A model generated the notes under the pieces. The model worked only from the letters and a program-made list of their open reading frames with translations, was not told the DNA's origin and ran no database searches. Of a stretch of DNA of 64,000 nucleotides, positions 35,629-43,329 are shown one piece after another. Origin of the DNA: Streptomyces sp. NBC_00582 (GTDB taxonomy: Bacteria; Actinomycetota; Actinomycetes; Streptomycetales; Streptomycetaceae). Location: the NCBI RefSeq assembly GCF_036345155.1, contig NZ_CP107772.1, positions 2,976,001 to 3,040,000 of the forward strand, given 5' to 3'. Position 1 is the first letter of the stretch. Each line of letters begins with the position of its first letter. The translations under genes and the position numbers were made by a program.

Positions 35629-37700
35629 CGACCCTCGCCCCACCGCCCGCCCCCGTCCGGGACGACGGGTCCCGCCACCGGGCCGCGCCCCCGAACCGAG
35701 GCAGCCTGGCCCGGCGCCTGTTCACCGGCGCCCCCGACGACCCGCGCTGGGCCCGCCCGGCCCTCTGGGCGGTCCTCGTCCTCGCGACGGCCCTGTACGC
35801 CTGGAACCTCTCCTCTATCTCCGGCAACACCTTCTACAACGCGGCCGTCTACTCCGGCACCAAGAGCTGGAAGGCGTTCTTCTTCGGCGCCCTGGACGCC
35901 GGCAGCTTCATCACCGTCGACAAACCGCCGTTCGCCCTGTGGGTGATGGGCCTGTCGGCACGGGTCCTCGGCTACGGCACCTGGCAGCTGACGCTGCCGA
36001 TGGCGGCCGTCGGGGTCGGCTCGGTCGCCCTGCTGTACCGGCTGGTCAAGCGGGACTTCGGCCCCGTCGCGGCGACGATCGCCGCCCTGGCCCTGACGCT
36101 CACCCCGATCACGGTCGCCATCACCCGGGACACCAACCCCGACCCGATCCTCGTCTTCCTGATGCTGCTGGGCGCGGCCGCGCTGCTGAAGGCCGTGCGC
36201 ACCGGCCGGCTGATGCCGCTGGTGTGGTCGGGCGTCGCGATCGGCTTCGCGTTCAACACCAAGATGATGCAGGCCTACGTCGTCCTGCCCGCGTTCTTCC
36301 TGGTCTACCTGTGGGCCGCGAACGCCTCCCTCGGGCGCCGGATCCGCAACCTCGCCGTCGGCACGGTCGCCCTCGTCGTCTCCAGCGCCTGGTGGATGGT
36401 GGTCGTCGACCTGATCCCGGCCTCCTCCCGCCCCTACATCGGCGGCTCCACCGACAACACGGTCTGGGACCTGGTCATCGGCTACAACGGCTTCGGCCGG
36501 ATCTTCGGGGCGAGTTCCTCGGTGGGCTCGCAGGGCAACGGTGCCAGTTTCGGCGGCGAGGCCGGTCTGTACCGGATGTTCAACGAGATCATGGGCGGCC
36601 AGATCTCCTGGCTGATCCCCTTCGCGGCGATCGCCCTGGTGGCCGGTCTGGTCCTGCGCGGCCGGGCCCCCCGCACCGACGCCCGGCGCGCGGCGCTGCT
36701 CCTGTGGGGCGGCTGGTTCGTCCTCCACTACCTGACCTTCGCCCTCGCCGAGGGCACCTTCCACCCGTACTACGTCACCGCCATGGCGCCCGGCATCGCG
36801 GCCCTGACCGGTGCGGGCGGGGTCATGCTGTACCAGGCCTTCCGTGAAGGCTCGGCGGCCGTGGGGGTCCCCCCGCTCGAGCGAAGCCGAGAGTGGGGGA
36901 GGGCCTGGGTGCTCCCGGCCGCCGTCGCGGCCGGCACCGTCTGGGCGGTCGTCCTGCTCCAGCGGGTCTCCGGCTCGGGCACGCTGTACACGGCCGCGGA
37001 GATCGCGGTGGCCGCCCTGGGCACCCTGTCCGTCCTCGGCCTGCTGGCCGGCCGGTTCACCCGGCGGCACCGGCTGATGGGCGTCGCGGCCCTCGCGGCG
37101 GTCGTGGCCCTGCTCGCCGGTCCCGCGGCCTACTCGGTCTCGGCGGCGACCTCCGGCACCAACGGCACCAACCCGACGGCCGGTCCCAGCACGGGGGGCG
37201 GCATGGGCGGCGGCCAGCGTCCCGGCGGCGACGGCGGTCCGGGCGGTTCGAGCAGCTCGACGAGCGGCTCCAGCGGCTCCGACGGTCAGTCGATGGGCCG
37301 GCCCCCGTCCGCAAGCGAGTCGGGCACGGACGCCACCCGCGGCGGCGGCGGCACGGGCGGTGGCACCCAGGTCGGCTCCGAGATGATCAGCTACCTCGAG
37401 AAGAACCAGGACGGCGCCACCTGGCTGGTCGCGGTCGCGACCGACCAGACGGCCTCCTCGATCATCCTGGAGTCCGGTCGGCCGGTCATCTCGATGGGCG
37501 GCTGGTCCGGCAGCGACAACGCGATGACCCTCGCCAAGCTCAAGTCCCTGGTGAAGTCCGGCAAGCTGCACTACATCGTCATCAGTGACAGCGGCCAGGG
37601 CTCCTCGAACTCGGAGATCTCGACCTGGGTGAAGAAGAACGGCACGGAGGTCTCCGACTACAGCGGTCTGTACCGCCTGGACGCCTCCGACGTGAGCTGA
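35625..37700 (+). CDS. GT39/ArnT-like membrane glycosyltransferase (PMT_2 type) with inserted element
   Basis: 691 residues with about a dozen membrane helices. The first loop has SGNTFYNAAVYSGTKSWKAF and FITVDKPPFALWV, and TRDTNPDPILV lies in the next: the acidic residues typical of lipid-linked-sugar transferases. A long Gly/Ser linker leads to an external domain (about 575-691, SEMISYLEKNQDGATWLVAVATD) common in actinobacterial members. It probably mannosylates or glycosylates envelope components with sugar from the preceding enzyme. VGVPPLERSREWGRA (about 413-427) is encoded by the inverted 43-bp element. ATG overlaps the upstream TGA. Confidence 0.9.
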   Translation: MTTLAPPPAPVRDDGSRHRAAPPNRGSLARRLFTGAPDDPRWARPALWAVLVLATALYAWNLSSISGNTFYNAAVYSGTKSWKAFFFGALDAGSFITVDKPPFALWVMGLSARVLGYGTWQLTLPMAAVGVGSVALLYRLVKRDFGPVAATIAALALTLTPITVAITRDTNPDPILVFLMLLGAAALLKAVRTGRLMPLVWSGVAIGFAFNTKMMQAYVVLPAFFLVYLWAANASLGRRIRNLAVGTVALVVSSAWWMVVVDLIPASSRPYIGGSTDNTVWDLVIGYNGFGRIFGASSSVGSQGNGASFGGEAGLYRMFNEIMGGQISWLIPFAAIALVAGLVLRGRAPRTDARRAALLLWGGWFVLHYLTFALAEGTFHPYYVTAMAPGIAALTGAGGVMLYQAFREGSAAVGVPPLERSREWGRAWVLPAAVAAGTVWAVVLLQRVSGSGTLYTAAEIAVAALGTLSVLGLLAGRFTRRHRLMGVAALAAVVALLAGPAAYSVSAATSGTNGTNPTAGPSTGGGMGGGQRPGGDGGPGGSSSSTSGSSGSDGQSMGRPPSASESGTDATRGGGGTGGGTQVGSEMISYLEKNQDGATWLVAVATDQTASSIILESGRPVISMGGWSGSDNAMTLAKLKSLVKSGKLHYIVISDSGQGSSNSEISTWVKKNGTEVSDYSGLYRLDASDVS
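36862..36904 (-). repeat. Forty-three-bp dispersed element inside the GT39 gene
   Basis: Reverse complement of 35209-35251 over all 43 bases. Read in the gene's frame it gives VGVPPLERSREWGRA at a loop between membrane helices. Confidence 0.9.
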
Positions 37701-37715
37701 ACCGCCGGGAAGGAC

Positions 37716-37751
37716 GGGCGGGCCGCCGGATCCCCCTCCGGCGGCCCGCCC
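37716..37751. terminator. Terminator hairpin after the glycosyltransferase operon
   Basis: Perfect 15-bp arms (37716-37730 and 37737-37751) with loop TCCCCC lie just after the GT39 stop and before the end of the convergent small-protein gene. Likely bidirectional. Confidence 0.88.
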
Positions 37752-37768
37752 CTCGGCGTCTTCAGGGA

Positions 37769-37969
37769 TCAGTCGCCTCCCCCGCCGCCCCCACAACCAC
37801 CGCCGCCACAGGACGAACCGCCCCCGCAGGACGAGCCGTCACCGCAGCCGCCGCCCCCGCCGTCCCCCCAGCCGCCCCTGCGCCGACGGCGCGACGACCC
37901 GCTCCCGCTCAGGGCCCCCACCACGAACAGCACGACGAGCCCGAACCCCGCGATCACCAGGAACTCCAT
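37769..37969 (-). CDS. Small membrane protein with Gly/Cys-rich tail
   Basis: 66 residues: one N-terminal membrane helix (EFLVIAGFGLVVLFVVGAL), a basic patch SSRRRRRGGW, then a tail of almost only Gly with four evenly placed Cys (42, 48, 54, 59; pattern CGDGSSCGGGSSCGGGGC). The ATG at 37969 follows AGGAGAG closely. Low-complexity tails can be frame artefacts, but the helix, basic stop-transfer patch and ribosome site support a real gene. The tail could bind metal or be a substrate for modification; no function is known. Confidence 0.6.
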   Translation of the reverse strand: MEFLVIAGFGLVVLFVVGALSGSGSSRRRRRGGWGDGGGGGCGDGSSCGGGSSCGGGGCGGGGGGD

Positions 37970-38073
37970 CTCTCCTGCCCCCCGTTGCCTCTCGCCACGG
38001 ATCTGTGTGGCAGGGGGATGCCCCGCACGGACCGCACGTCAAGCGCGACTTGAGGAAGTCGAGAGCTTCGCGC

Positions 38074-38811
38074 CTACGCGACGGCCCGCTCCCCCGTCGT
38101 CGGGAACCCCGGGGTGCGCAGGACACGGCCGCCCTCGAGCACCGCGAACACCTCGCAGCCATCCCGCCCCGCAGCCCACTCCACGCCCTGCGCGCCGAGC
38201 GCGAACGCGGCCGTGGCGACGGTGTCCGCGAGGGTGAGGGTCGGGGCGACGACGGTGAGGCTGTCGAGGCCGGTCGCGGGCAGGCCGGTGCGGCCGTCGA
38301 GGATGTGGTCGCCGCGCTCGTACCGGGCGGAGGTGGCGACCGCCGCGTCCCGGAGGTCGAGGACGGCGCACAGCTTGTCGGCGACCTGCGGGTGCCGTAC
38401 GCCGACCCGCCAGGGCCCGCCCGAGACGACCACGTCACCACCGGCGTTGAGGCAGAAGCGGGTGAGCCCGGCCCCGGTCAGCAGCTCCGCCGCCCGCTGC
38501 ACCGACCAGCCCTTGACCACCGCGCAGGGGTCGAGGCCCCGGCCGGGCAGCCGTACGTCGAAGGCGCCGCCGGTGGCGACCCGGTACTCCTCGCACAGGC
38601 CGAGCACCTCGGCGAGATCGTCGCTCACCTCGTCGGGGGTCAGCTCGCCCCGGTCCAGCCGGGACACCTCGCTGTCCTCCTTGAAGGGGCTGAACCGCCC
38701 GTCGGCCTCCCGCAGCCAGGCGAAGACGGCGTCGGCGGCGCCCGACGGCACCCGTTCGTCGTCGACGCGCAGGGACACGGGGAAGCCCATGACGTGCTCG
38801 ACCCGGTGCAT
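38074..38811 (-). CDS. apbE: ApbE-type FAD:protein FMN transferase
   Basis: 245 residues (shorter than the usual 300 or so, without a lipoprotein signal): MGFPVSLRV, DGRFSPFKEDSEVSRLDRGE, GLDPCAVVKGWSVQRAAELL, LNAGGDVVVSGG and the metal-site region TLADTVATAAFALG. ApbE attaches FMN covalently to Ser/Thr of FMN-bind domains. Its substrate is almost certainly the product of the gene directly upstream (1 bp away), which has two such domains. The lack of an export signal suggests cytoplasmic modification before export, or a short form. Confidence 0.92.
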   Translation of the reverse strand: MHRVEHVMGFPVSLRVDDERVPSGAADAVFAWLREADGRFSPFKEDSEVSRLDRGELTPDEVSDDLAEVLGLCEEYRVATGGAFDVRLPGRGLDPCAVVKGWSVQRAAELLTGAGLTRFCLNAGGDVVVSGGPWRVGVRHPQVADKLCAVLDLRDAAVATSARYERGDHILDGRTGLPATGLDSLTVVAPTLTLADTVATAAFALGAQGVEWAAGRDGCEVFAVLEGGRVLRTPGFPTTGERAVA

Positions 38812-38812
38812 G

Positions 38813-39493
38813 TCAGGCGCCCTTCGCGTCGATCGCGGCCTGGAGGGACTCCTTGTAACCGTCGCTCGTGATGGTCGCGCCGGACACGGTGTCGACGTCC
38901 GCGCTCTGCGCCTGAAGCGTCTGCGAGATCAGCTTCGGCACCGCCGCCGTCGTCTGCGGATGGTTCGGCTGCTTCAGCATCCTCACGGCCGTGATCCGGT
39001 CGCCGTCGAAGGTCACCTGGACCTGGACGTCGCCCTTCTCGGTGGCCACGGTGGATCCCGCGACCACCTGTGAGGCGGAGGACGCCGACGGGGACGCCGA
39101 TGCGGCGGCCGCCTCCTGGTCGATGGCGGCCTGGAGGGACTCCTTGTAGGCGTCGCTGGTGATGGTCGCGCCGGACACGGTGTCGACGTCCGCGCTCTGC
39201 GCCTGAAGCGTCTGCGAGATCAGCTTCGGCACCGCCGCCGTGGTCTGCGGATGGTTCGGCTGCTTCAGCATCTTGACGGCCGTGATCCGGTCGCCGTCGT
39301 AGGTGACGCTGACCTGGACGTCGCCCTTCTCGGTGTTCACGGTCGTCCCCGTGAAGGTGGTGCCCGAGGAGGAGGTGGAGGGGGTCGACTCGGCGGCGGA
39401 GGAGGCCGTGGAGGTGCCGGTGGACGGTTCGTAGCGCCAGACGGGGATCAGGCCGGCCACGGACAGGACAAGAACGGGGATTGCTCGCTTCAC
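38813..39493 (-). CDS. Exported protein with two tandem FMN-bind domains
   Basis: 226 residues: signal/anchor helix (RAIPVLVLSVAGLIPVW), Ser/Thr-rich linker, then two nearly identical FMN-bind domains, each with YDGDRITAV or FDGDRITAV, MLKQPNHPQTTAAVPKLISQ and DTVSGATITSD. The Thr of the SGAT-type motif is the expected covalent FMN site, giving two flavins. It would carry electrons outside the membrane from the ferric-reductase-like protein encoded next to it (11 bp upstream). GTG at 39493. The domain duplication is very recent at DNA level. Confidence 0.92.
   Translation of the reverse strand: MKRAIPVLVLSVAGLIPVWRYEPSTGTSTASSAAESTPSTSSSGTTFTGTTVNTEKGDVQVSVTYDGDRITAVKMLKQPNHPQTTAAVPKLISQTLQAQSADVDTVSGATITSDAYKESLQAAIDQEAAAASASPSASSASQVVAGSTVATEKGDVQVQVTFDGDRITAVRMLKQPNHPQTTAAVPKLISQTLQAQSADVDTVSGATITSDGYKESLQAAIDAKGA
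38831..39335. repeat. Tandem duplication (291-bp period) of the FMN-bind domain
   Basis: Positions 38831-39044 and 39122-39335 align without gaps at an offset of 291 bp (97 codons), with only scattered mismatches across about 214 bp, including long identical runs at synonymous sites. This indicates recent duplication or ongoing conversion within the gene. Confidence 0.9.
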
Positions 39494-39503
39494 GTCGTCT
39501 CTC

Positions 39504-40841
39504 TCATCCCGCCAGGCTGAAACGCTCGAAGTGGATCTGCTGCTTGGGCACGTCGAGCTCGCGCAGGGTGCCGAGCACCGCGTTCATCATCGGCGGCGGC
39601 CCGCACAGGAAGACGTCCCGCTCGGTGATGTCCGGGACGAGGGCGGCCAGTTCGCGCGGCGCCAGCCGGTCCGGCACCGGCGGACCGGTCACCAGGTGCA
39701 GCTCCGCGCCCTTGGCGACGGCGAGGTCGCGCAGCTCGTCGTAGAGGACGGCGTCGCGTTCCCCGCCGACACGGTAGACGACGACCGCGTGGCCCTCGAT
39801 CTCCTCCAGCAGCGCCCGGATGGGCGTCACGCCGACACCGCCGGCGATGAGGAGGGACTCGGGGCGGGTGCGGTGCATCGCGGTGAAGGCGCCGTAGGGG
39901 CCCTCGGCGAAGACCCGGGTGCCGGGCTTGATGTGGCGCAGTCCCGCGGAGCCGTCACCGGCGGCCTTGGCGGTCAGCCGCAGCCGGGTGCCGTCGGGGG
40001 CGGCGGACAGGGAGAAGGGGTTCGCCTGCCACCAGCGGTCCTTCGTCAGGAACCGCCACAGGAAGAACTGGCCGGCCCGGGCGGGCAGCCGGTCCAGGTC
40101 CCGGCCGGTGATGTAGACGGACACGACGTTGTCCGACTCGGGGACGACCTTCTCGACGCGCAGCTGGTGACGCCAGTTGCGCCACAGCGGCAGGACCGCC
40201 CGGCCGAGGACCACCGAGCCGAGGGCGACGGCCCACACGCCGTACCAGTACGCGGTGGCGGCGGAGGACGCGGTGAACGTCGTACCGACCGCGACCTGGT
40301 GGGTGAAGGCCAGGACCACGGCGACGTAGGTGTACAGGTGGACGAAGTGCCAGGTCTCGTAGGCGAGACGGCGGCGGGCCCAGCGGGCCGAGACACCGCC
40401 GACGACCAGGATCAGCACCATGGCGACGGCGGCGCGCAGCACGCCCTCGACGGTCTCGGCGAGGTCGACGAGCTGGCCGACCGGGTCCAGGGAGGAGGAC
40501 TGGGCGTAGCCGAGGGTGATGAACACCACATGTCCGACCAGCGTCCACAGCAGGCCGAAGCCGGTCCAGCGGTGCCAGTTGGTGAGCCGGTCCATGCCGA
40601 TGCGGCGGTCCAGCCAGGGCAGCCGGGCCACGAGCAGGAGCTGGAACGCCATCAGCAGCGCGCCGTAGAGACCGGCGAACCGGCCGATCACGACGAGCGC
40701 GTTGGAGGCGAAGCCGGCCTGCGCGGCGAAGAGGGTCACGACGGCCGCGTTCGCGGCCAGCACGGCGTACAGGCCGGTGCGGGCCACTACTTTGGGACGT
40801 ATCGCCGTGGGGGGAACGGGAGGCGACTGGACGGTCGTCAC
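39504..40841 (-). CDS. Ferric-reductase-like transmembrane flavoprotein (FAD/NAD(P)H-dependent)
   Basis: 445 residues: about six membrane helices with His pairs for b-type haem (WHRWTGF, VGHVVF, WHFVHLYTYV, FTHQVA). A FAD-binding barrel (RAGQFFLWRFL, NPFSLSAAPDG) and an NAD(P) domain (LLIAGGVGVTPIRALLEEI, VFLCGPPPMMNAVLG) follow, with the usual C-terminal aromatic ERFSLAG. It would pass electrons from NAD(P)H through haems to the FMN-bind protein. GTG at 40841 has AAGGAG at 9 nt; this start is better than upstream codons. First gene of the operon. Confidence 0.92.
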   Translation of the reverse strand: MTTVQSPPVPPTAIRPKVVARTGLYAVLAANAAVVTLFAAQAGFASNALVVIGRFAGLYGALLMAFQLLLVARLPWLDRRIGMDRLTNWHRWTGFGLLWTLVGHVVFITLGYAQSSSLDPVGQLVDLAETVEGVLRAAVAMVLILVVGGVSARWARRRLAYETWHFVHLYTYVAVVLAFTHQVAVGTTFTASSAATAYWYGVWAVALGSVVLGRAVLPLWRNWRHQLRVEKVVPESDNVVSVYITGRDLDRLPARAGQFFLWRFLTKDRWWQANPFSLSAAPDGTRLRLTAKAAGDGSAGLRHIKPGTRVFAEGPYGAFTAMHRTRPESLLIAGGVGVTPIRALLEEIEGHAVVVYRVGGERDAVLYDELRDLAVAKGAELHLVTGPPVPDRLAPRELAALVPDITERDVFLCGPPPMMNAVLGTLRELDVPKQQIHFERFSLAG

Positions 40842-40975
40842 GGACGGAAACTCCTTGATCGGGTCCTCAGAACACAGAGCTTGTCCGTGCTGTGCTGTCG
40901 ATTTGCTGTCGTACAACTTTCAAGAGTTTATCGATCCGCGCGCGGAGGGCACGCGGGTCTGGCGCGGGGGAACGC

Positions 40976-41686
40976 GTGGCGCAGTATGAGCAGGTGGAAA
41001 AAGTACGACTCCTCGTCGTGGACGACGACCCGCCGATCGCCGATCTCGTGGCGACGGTCGCCCGCTACGAGGGCTGGGAGGCGGTCACCGCGAACTCCGG
41101 TGAGGAGGCGCTGCGCCGCGCCGCCGCGTTCCATCCGGACATCGTGGTGCTCGACCTGATGCTGCCCGACATCGACGGCTTCGGCGTCCTGGACCGGCTG
41201 CGGCAGTCGGGGACCATGGTGCCGGTGGTCTTCCTCACGGCCCGGGACGGGGTCGCGGACCGGGTGGCGGGGCTGACCCGGGGCGGGGACGACTATCTGG
41301 TGAAGCCGTTCGCGGTGGAGGAGCTGATGGCCCGGCTGCGGACCGTCCTGCGGCGCAGCACGGGGCCCGGCTTCCAGCGCTCGGTGCTGCGGGTCGCGGA
41401 CCTGACGATGGATGAGGACACCCGCGAGGTCCGCCGGGCCGGCAGGCTGCTGACCCTCACCCCCACCGAGTACGAGGTGCTGCGCTACCTCATGCGCAAG
41501 TCGCCGACCGTGCTGACCAAGGCGCAGATCCTCGACCACGTGTGGGAGTACGGCTTCGGCGGCCGGTCCAACGTGGTGGAGCTGGTGGTGAGCCGGCTGC
41601 GCCGCAAGCTGGACGTGACCGGCGAGGATCCGCTGATCCAGACGGTGCGGGGTTTCGGGTACGTCATCCGGCAGGCGGCCGAGTGA
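40976..41686 (+). CDS. OmpR-family response regulator
   Basis: 236 residues: receiver domain with acidic pocket DDDPP, phospho-acceptor Asp in VVLDLMLPD and Lys in LVKPF; C-terminal winged helix with LTPTEYEVLRYLM and GFGYVIRQ, the MprA/TcrX-like subclass. GTG at 40976 lies after GGGGGA; a GTG at 40994 is also possible. Divergent from the flavin-redox operon, with 134 bp between, and coupled to its kinase (GTGA overlap), so it may control that operon. Confidence 0.93.
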   Translation: MAQYEQVEKVRLLVVDDDPPIADLVATVARYEGWEAVTANSGEEALRRAAAFHPDIVVLDLMLPDIDGFGVLDRLRQSGTMVPVVFLTARDGVADRVAGLTRGGDDYLVKPFAVEELMARLRTVLRRSTGPGFQRSVLRVADLTMDEDTREVRRAGRLLTLTPTEYEVLRYLMRKSPTVLTKAQILDHVWEYGFGGRSNVVELVVSRLRRKLDVTGEDPLIQTVRGFGYVIRQAAE

Positions 41687-43125
41687 TCCGCCGGCTGCGG
41701 CGGACGTACCGCGGGATGCGGCTGGGCACCCGGCTGGCGCTGGGCCTCGGCGCGCTGGCGCTGGTGGTGTTCGCGGTCGTCGGCACGGCCCTGACCACCT
41801 ACATGCGGGACTATCTGTCGGCCCAGCTCAACGAGCAGCTCGCGATAGCCCAGGTCGCCCAGAGCAAGAGCATCGTCGAGTCCGGCAGCCTGACCGGAAA
41901 GAAGTACTGGGGCTGGTACTACGCCGTGTACGACGTGCGCGACGGCACGCCCGTGCTGCGCAAGCCGGAGGACCCCGGCGACGTGCCCGAGGACGTCGCC
42001 GACCTCACCACGCTGGCCCGGGAGCAGACCGTCACCGACCACGAGGTGGTGAGCACCGCGCACCTGCGGGGCGACGGCGTGTACCGGCTGCGGGCGTGCG
42101 AGGTCGAGCCGGGGGTGGTGCTGGTCAGCGGGGCGCCGATGGACGACATCGACAACACCGTGCAGCACCTGATCACCATCCAGGTCGTGACGTTCGTGCT
42201 GGCGCTGGCGGCGCTGGTGGTGTTCGGCCGGGCCATGCTGCGGCGCGGGCTGCAGCCGCTGAGCGACATGGCGCACACCGCGCACGGCATCGCCTCCCAC
42301 GACCTGACCGAGTCGGCGTCCCGTCTCCCCCTGCGGGCGGACCGTCCCGGCGGCGGCCCCGAGGTGGAGGAGCTGCGCACCGCGTTCAACACCATGCTGG
42401 AGCACATCGACGACTCCCTCGCCGTGCGCGCGAAGGCCGAGCAGCGGCTGCGCCGGTTCGTCGCGGACGCCTCGCACGAGCTGCGCACCCCGCTGATGTC
42501 GGTACGCGGCTACGCGGACCTCTTCCAGTACGCGGCCGCCAACGCCCCCGAGGAACGCGACAGGCACCTGGCCCGGCTGCGCGCCGAGGCCGCCCGGATG
42601 GGGGTCCTCCTCGACGACCTCCTGCTGCTGGCCCGGCTGGACGCGGCGGAGGTGGAGACCCCGCTGCGCAGGGAGGACGCCGATCTGGTGGAGCTGGTCG
42701 GGCAGGCGGCGGACGCCTTCCGCGCGACCCGCCCCGGCCACCCCCTGACGCTCGCCCCGGGCCCCGCCGCCCTTCCCCTGCGCATCGACCCGCACCGCAT
42801 CCGCCAGGTCCTGGACAACCTCCTCACCAACGCGGCCGTGCACACCCCGCCCGGCACCCCGGTGACCGTCGAGGTGTCCGCCACCCCCACCGCGGCCGTC
42901 GTCCGCGTCACCGACCGGGGCCCCGGCATCCCGCCCGGCGACCGCGACCGGGTCTTCGACCGCTTCTACCGCGTCGACAAGGCCCGCAGCCGCGACCGCG
43001 GCGGCAGCGGCCTCGGCCTCTCCGTGGCCCGCTCCCTGGTCACCGCGCACGGCGGCACCCTGCACCTGACCGGGGAGCCCGGCACCACGACCTTCCTGCT
43101 GACCCTGCCCCCGGGACGCCCCTGA
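41683..43125 (+). CDS. Sensor histidine kinase (HAMP/HisKA/HATPase)
   Basis: 480 residues: TM1 (LALGLGALALVVFAVVGTAL), an extracytoplasmic loop of about 130 residues, TM2 (ITIQVVTFVLALAALVVF), HAMP, H-box DASHELRTPLMSVRGY, N-box DNLLTNAAVHTP, DRGPGIPPGDR and SGLGLSVARSLV. All catalytic boxes are present. GTG at 41683 overlaps the regulator TGA. Together they form a two-component system beside the redox module. Confidence 0.94.
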   Translation: MIRRLRRTYRGMRLGTRLALGLGALALVVFAVVGTALTTYMRDYLSAQLNEQLAIAQVAQSKSIVESGSLTGKKYWGWYYAVYDVRDGTPVLRKPEDPGDVPEDVADLTTLAREQTVTDHEVVSTAHLRGDGVYRLRACEVEPGVVLVSGAPMDDIDNTVQHLITIQVVTFVLALAALVVFGRAMLRRGLQPLSDMAHTAHGIASHDLTESASRLPLRADRPGGGPEVEELRTAFNTMLEHIDDSLAVRAKAEQRLRRFVADASHELRTPLMSVRGYADLFQYAAANAPEERDRHLARLRAEAARMGVLLDDLLLLARLDAAEVETPLRREDADLVELVGQAADAFRATRPGHPLTLAPGPAALPLRIDPHRIRQVLDNLLTNAAVHTPPGTPVTVEVSATPTAAVVRVTDRGPGIPPGDRDRVFDRFYRVDKARSRDRGGSGLGLSVARSLVTAHGGTLHLTGEPGTTTFLLTLPPGRP

Positions 43126-43329
43126 ACCACGGGGCCGACGGGATGAGCCGGGGCCGGCGGGGGCAGAACCTTCACAGCCGCACCGCACCCCGGTCGCCCC
43201 TCCGCCCGCACCTCGTCGGCTCCCGGACACCGCGCCGTCACACCGGAGGGGAAACTTCTCCCCCGTTCCCCTCCCCACCCAGGGCCTGTACGGCGCCCGC
43301 CGAGGCGCCGCGGAAGGACGACGTGCGCC

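Noticed and set aside
41542..41682. Longer histidine kinase start inside the response regulator gene
   Set aside because: The GTG at 41683 overlapping the regulator stop is the normal coupled arrangement and directly precedes the first membrane helix.
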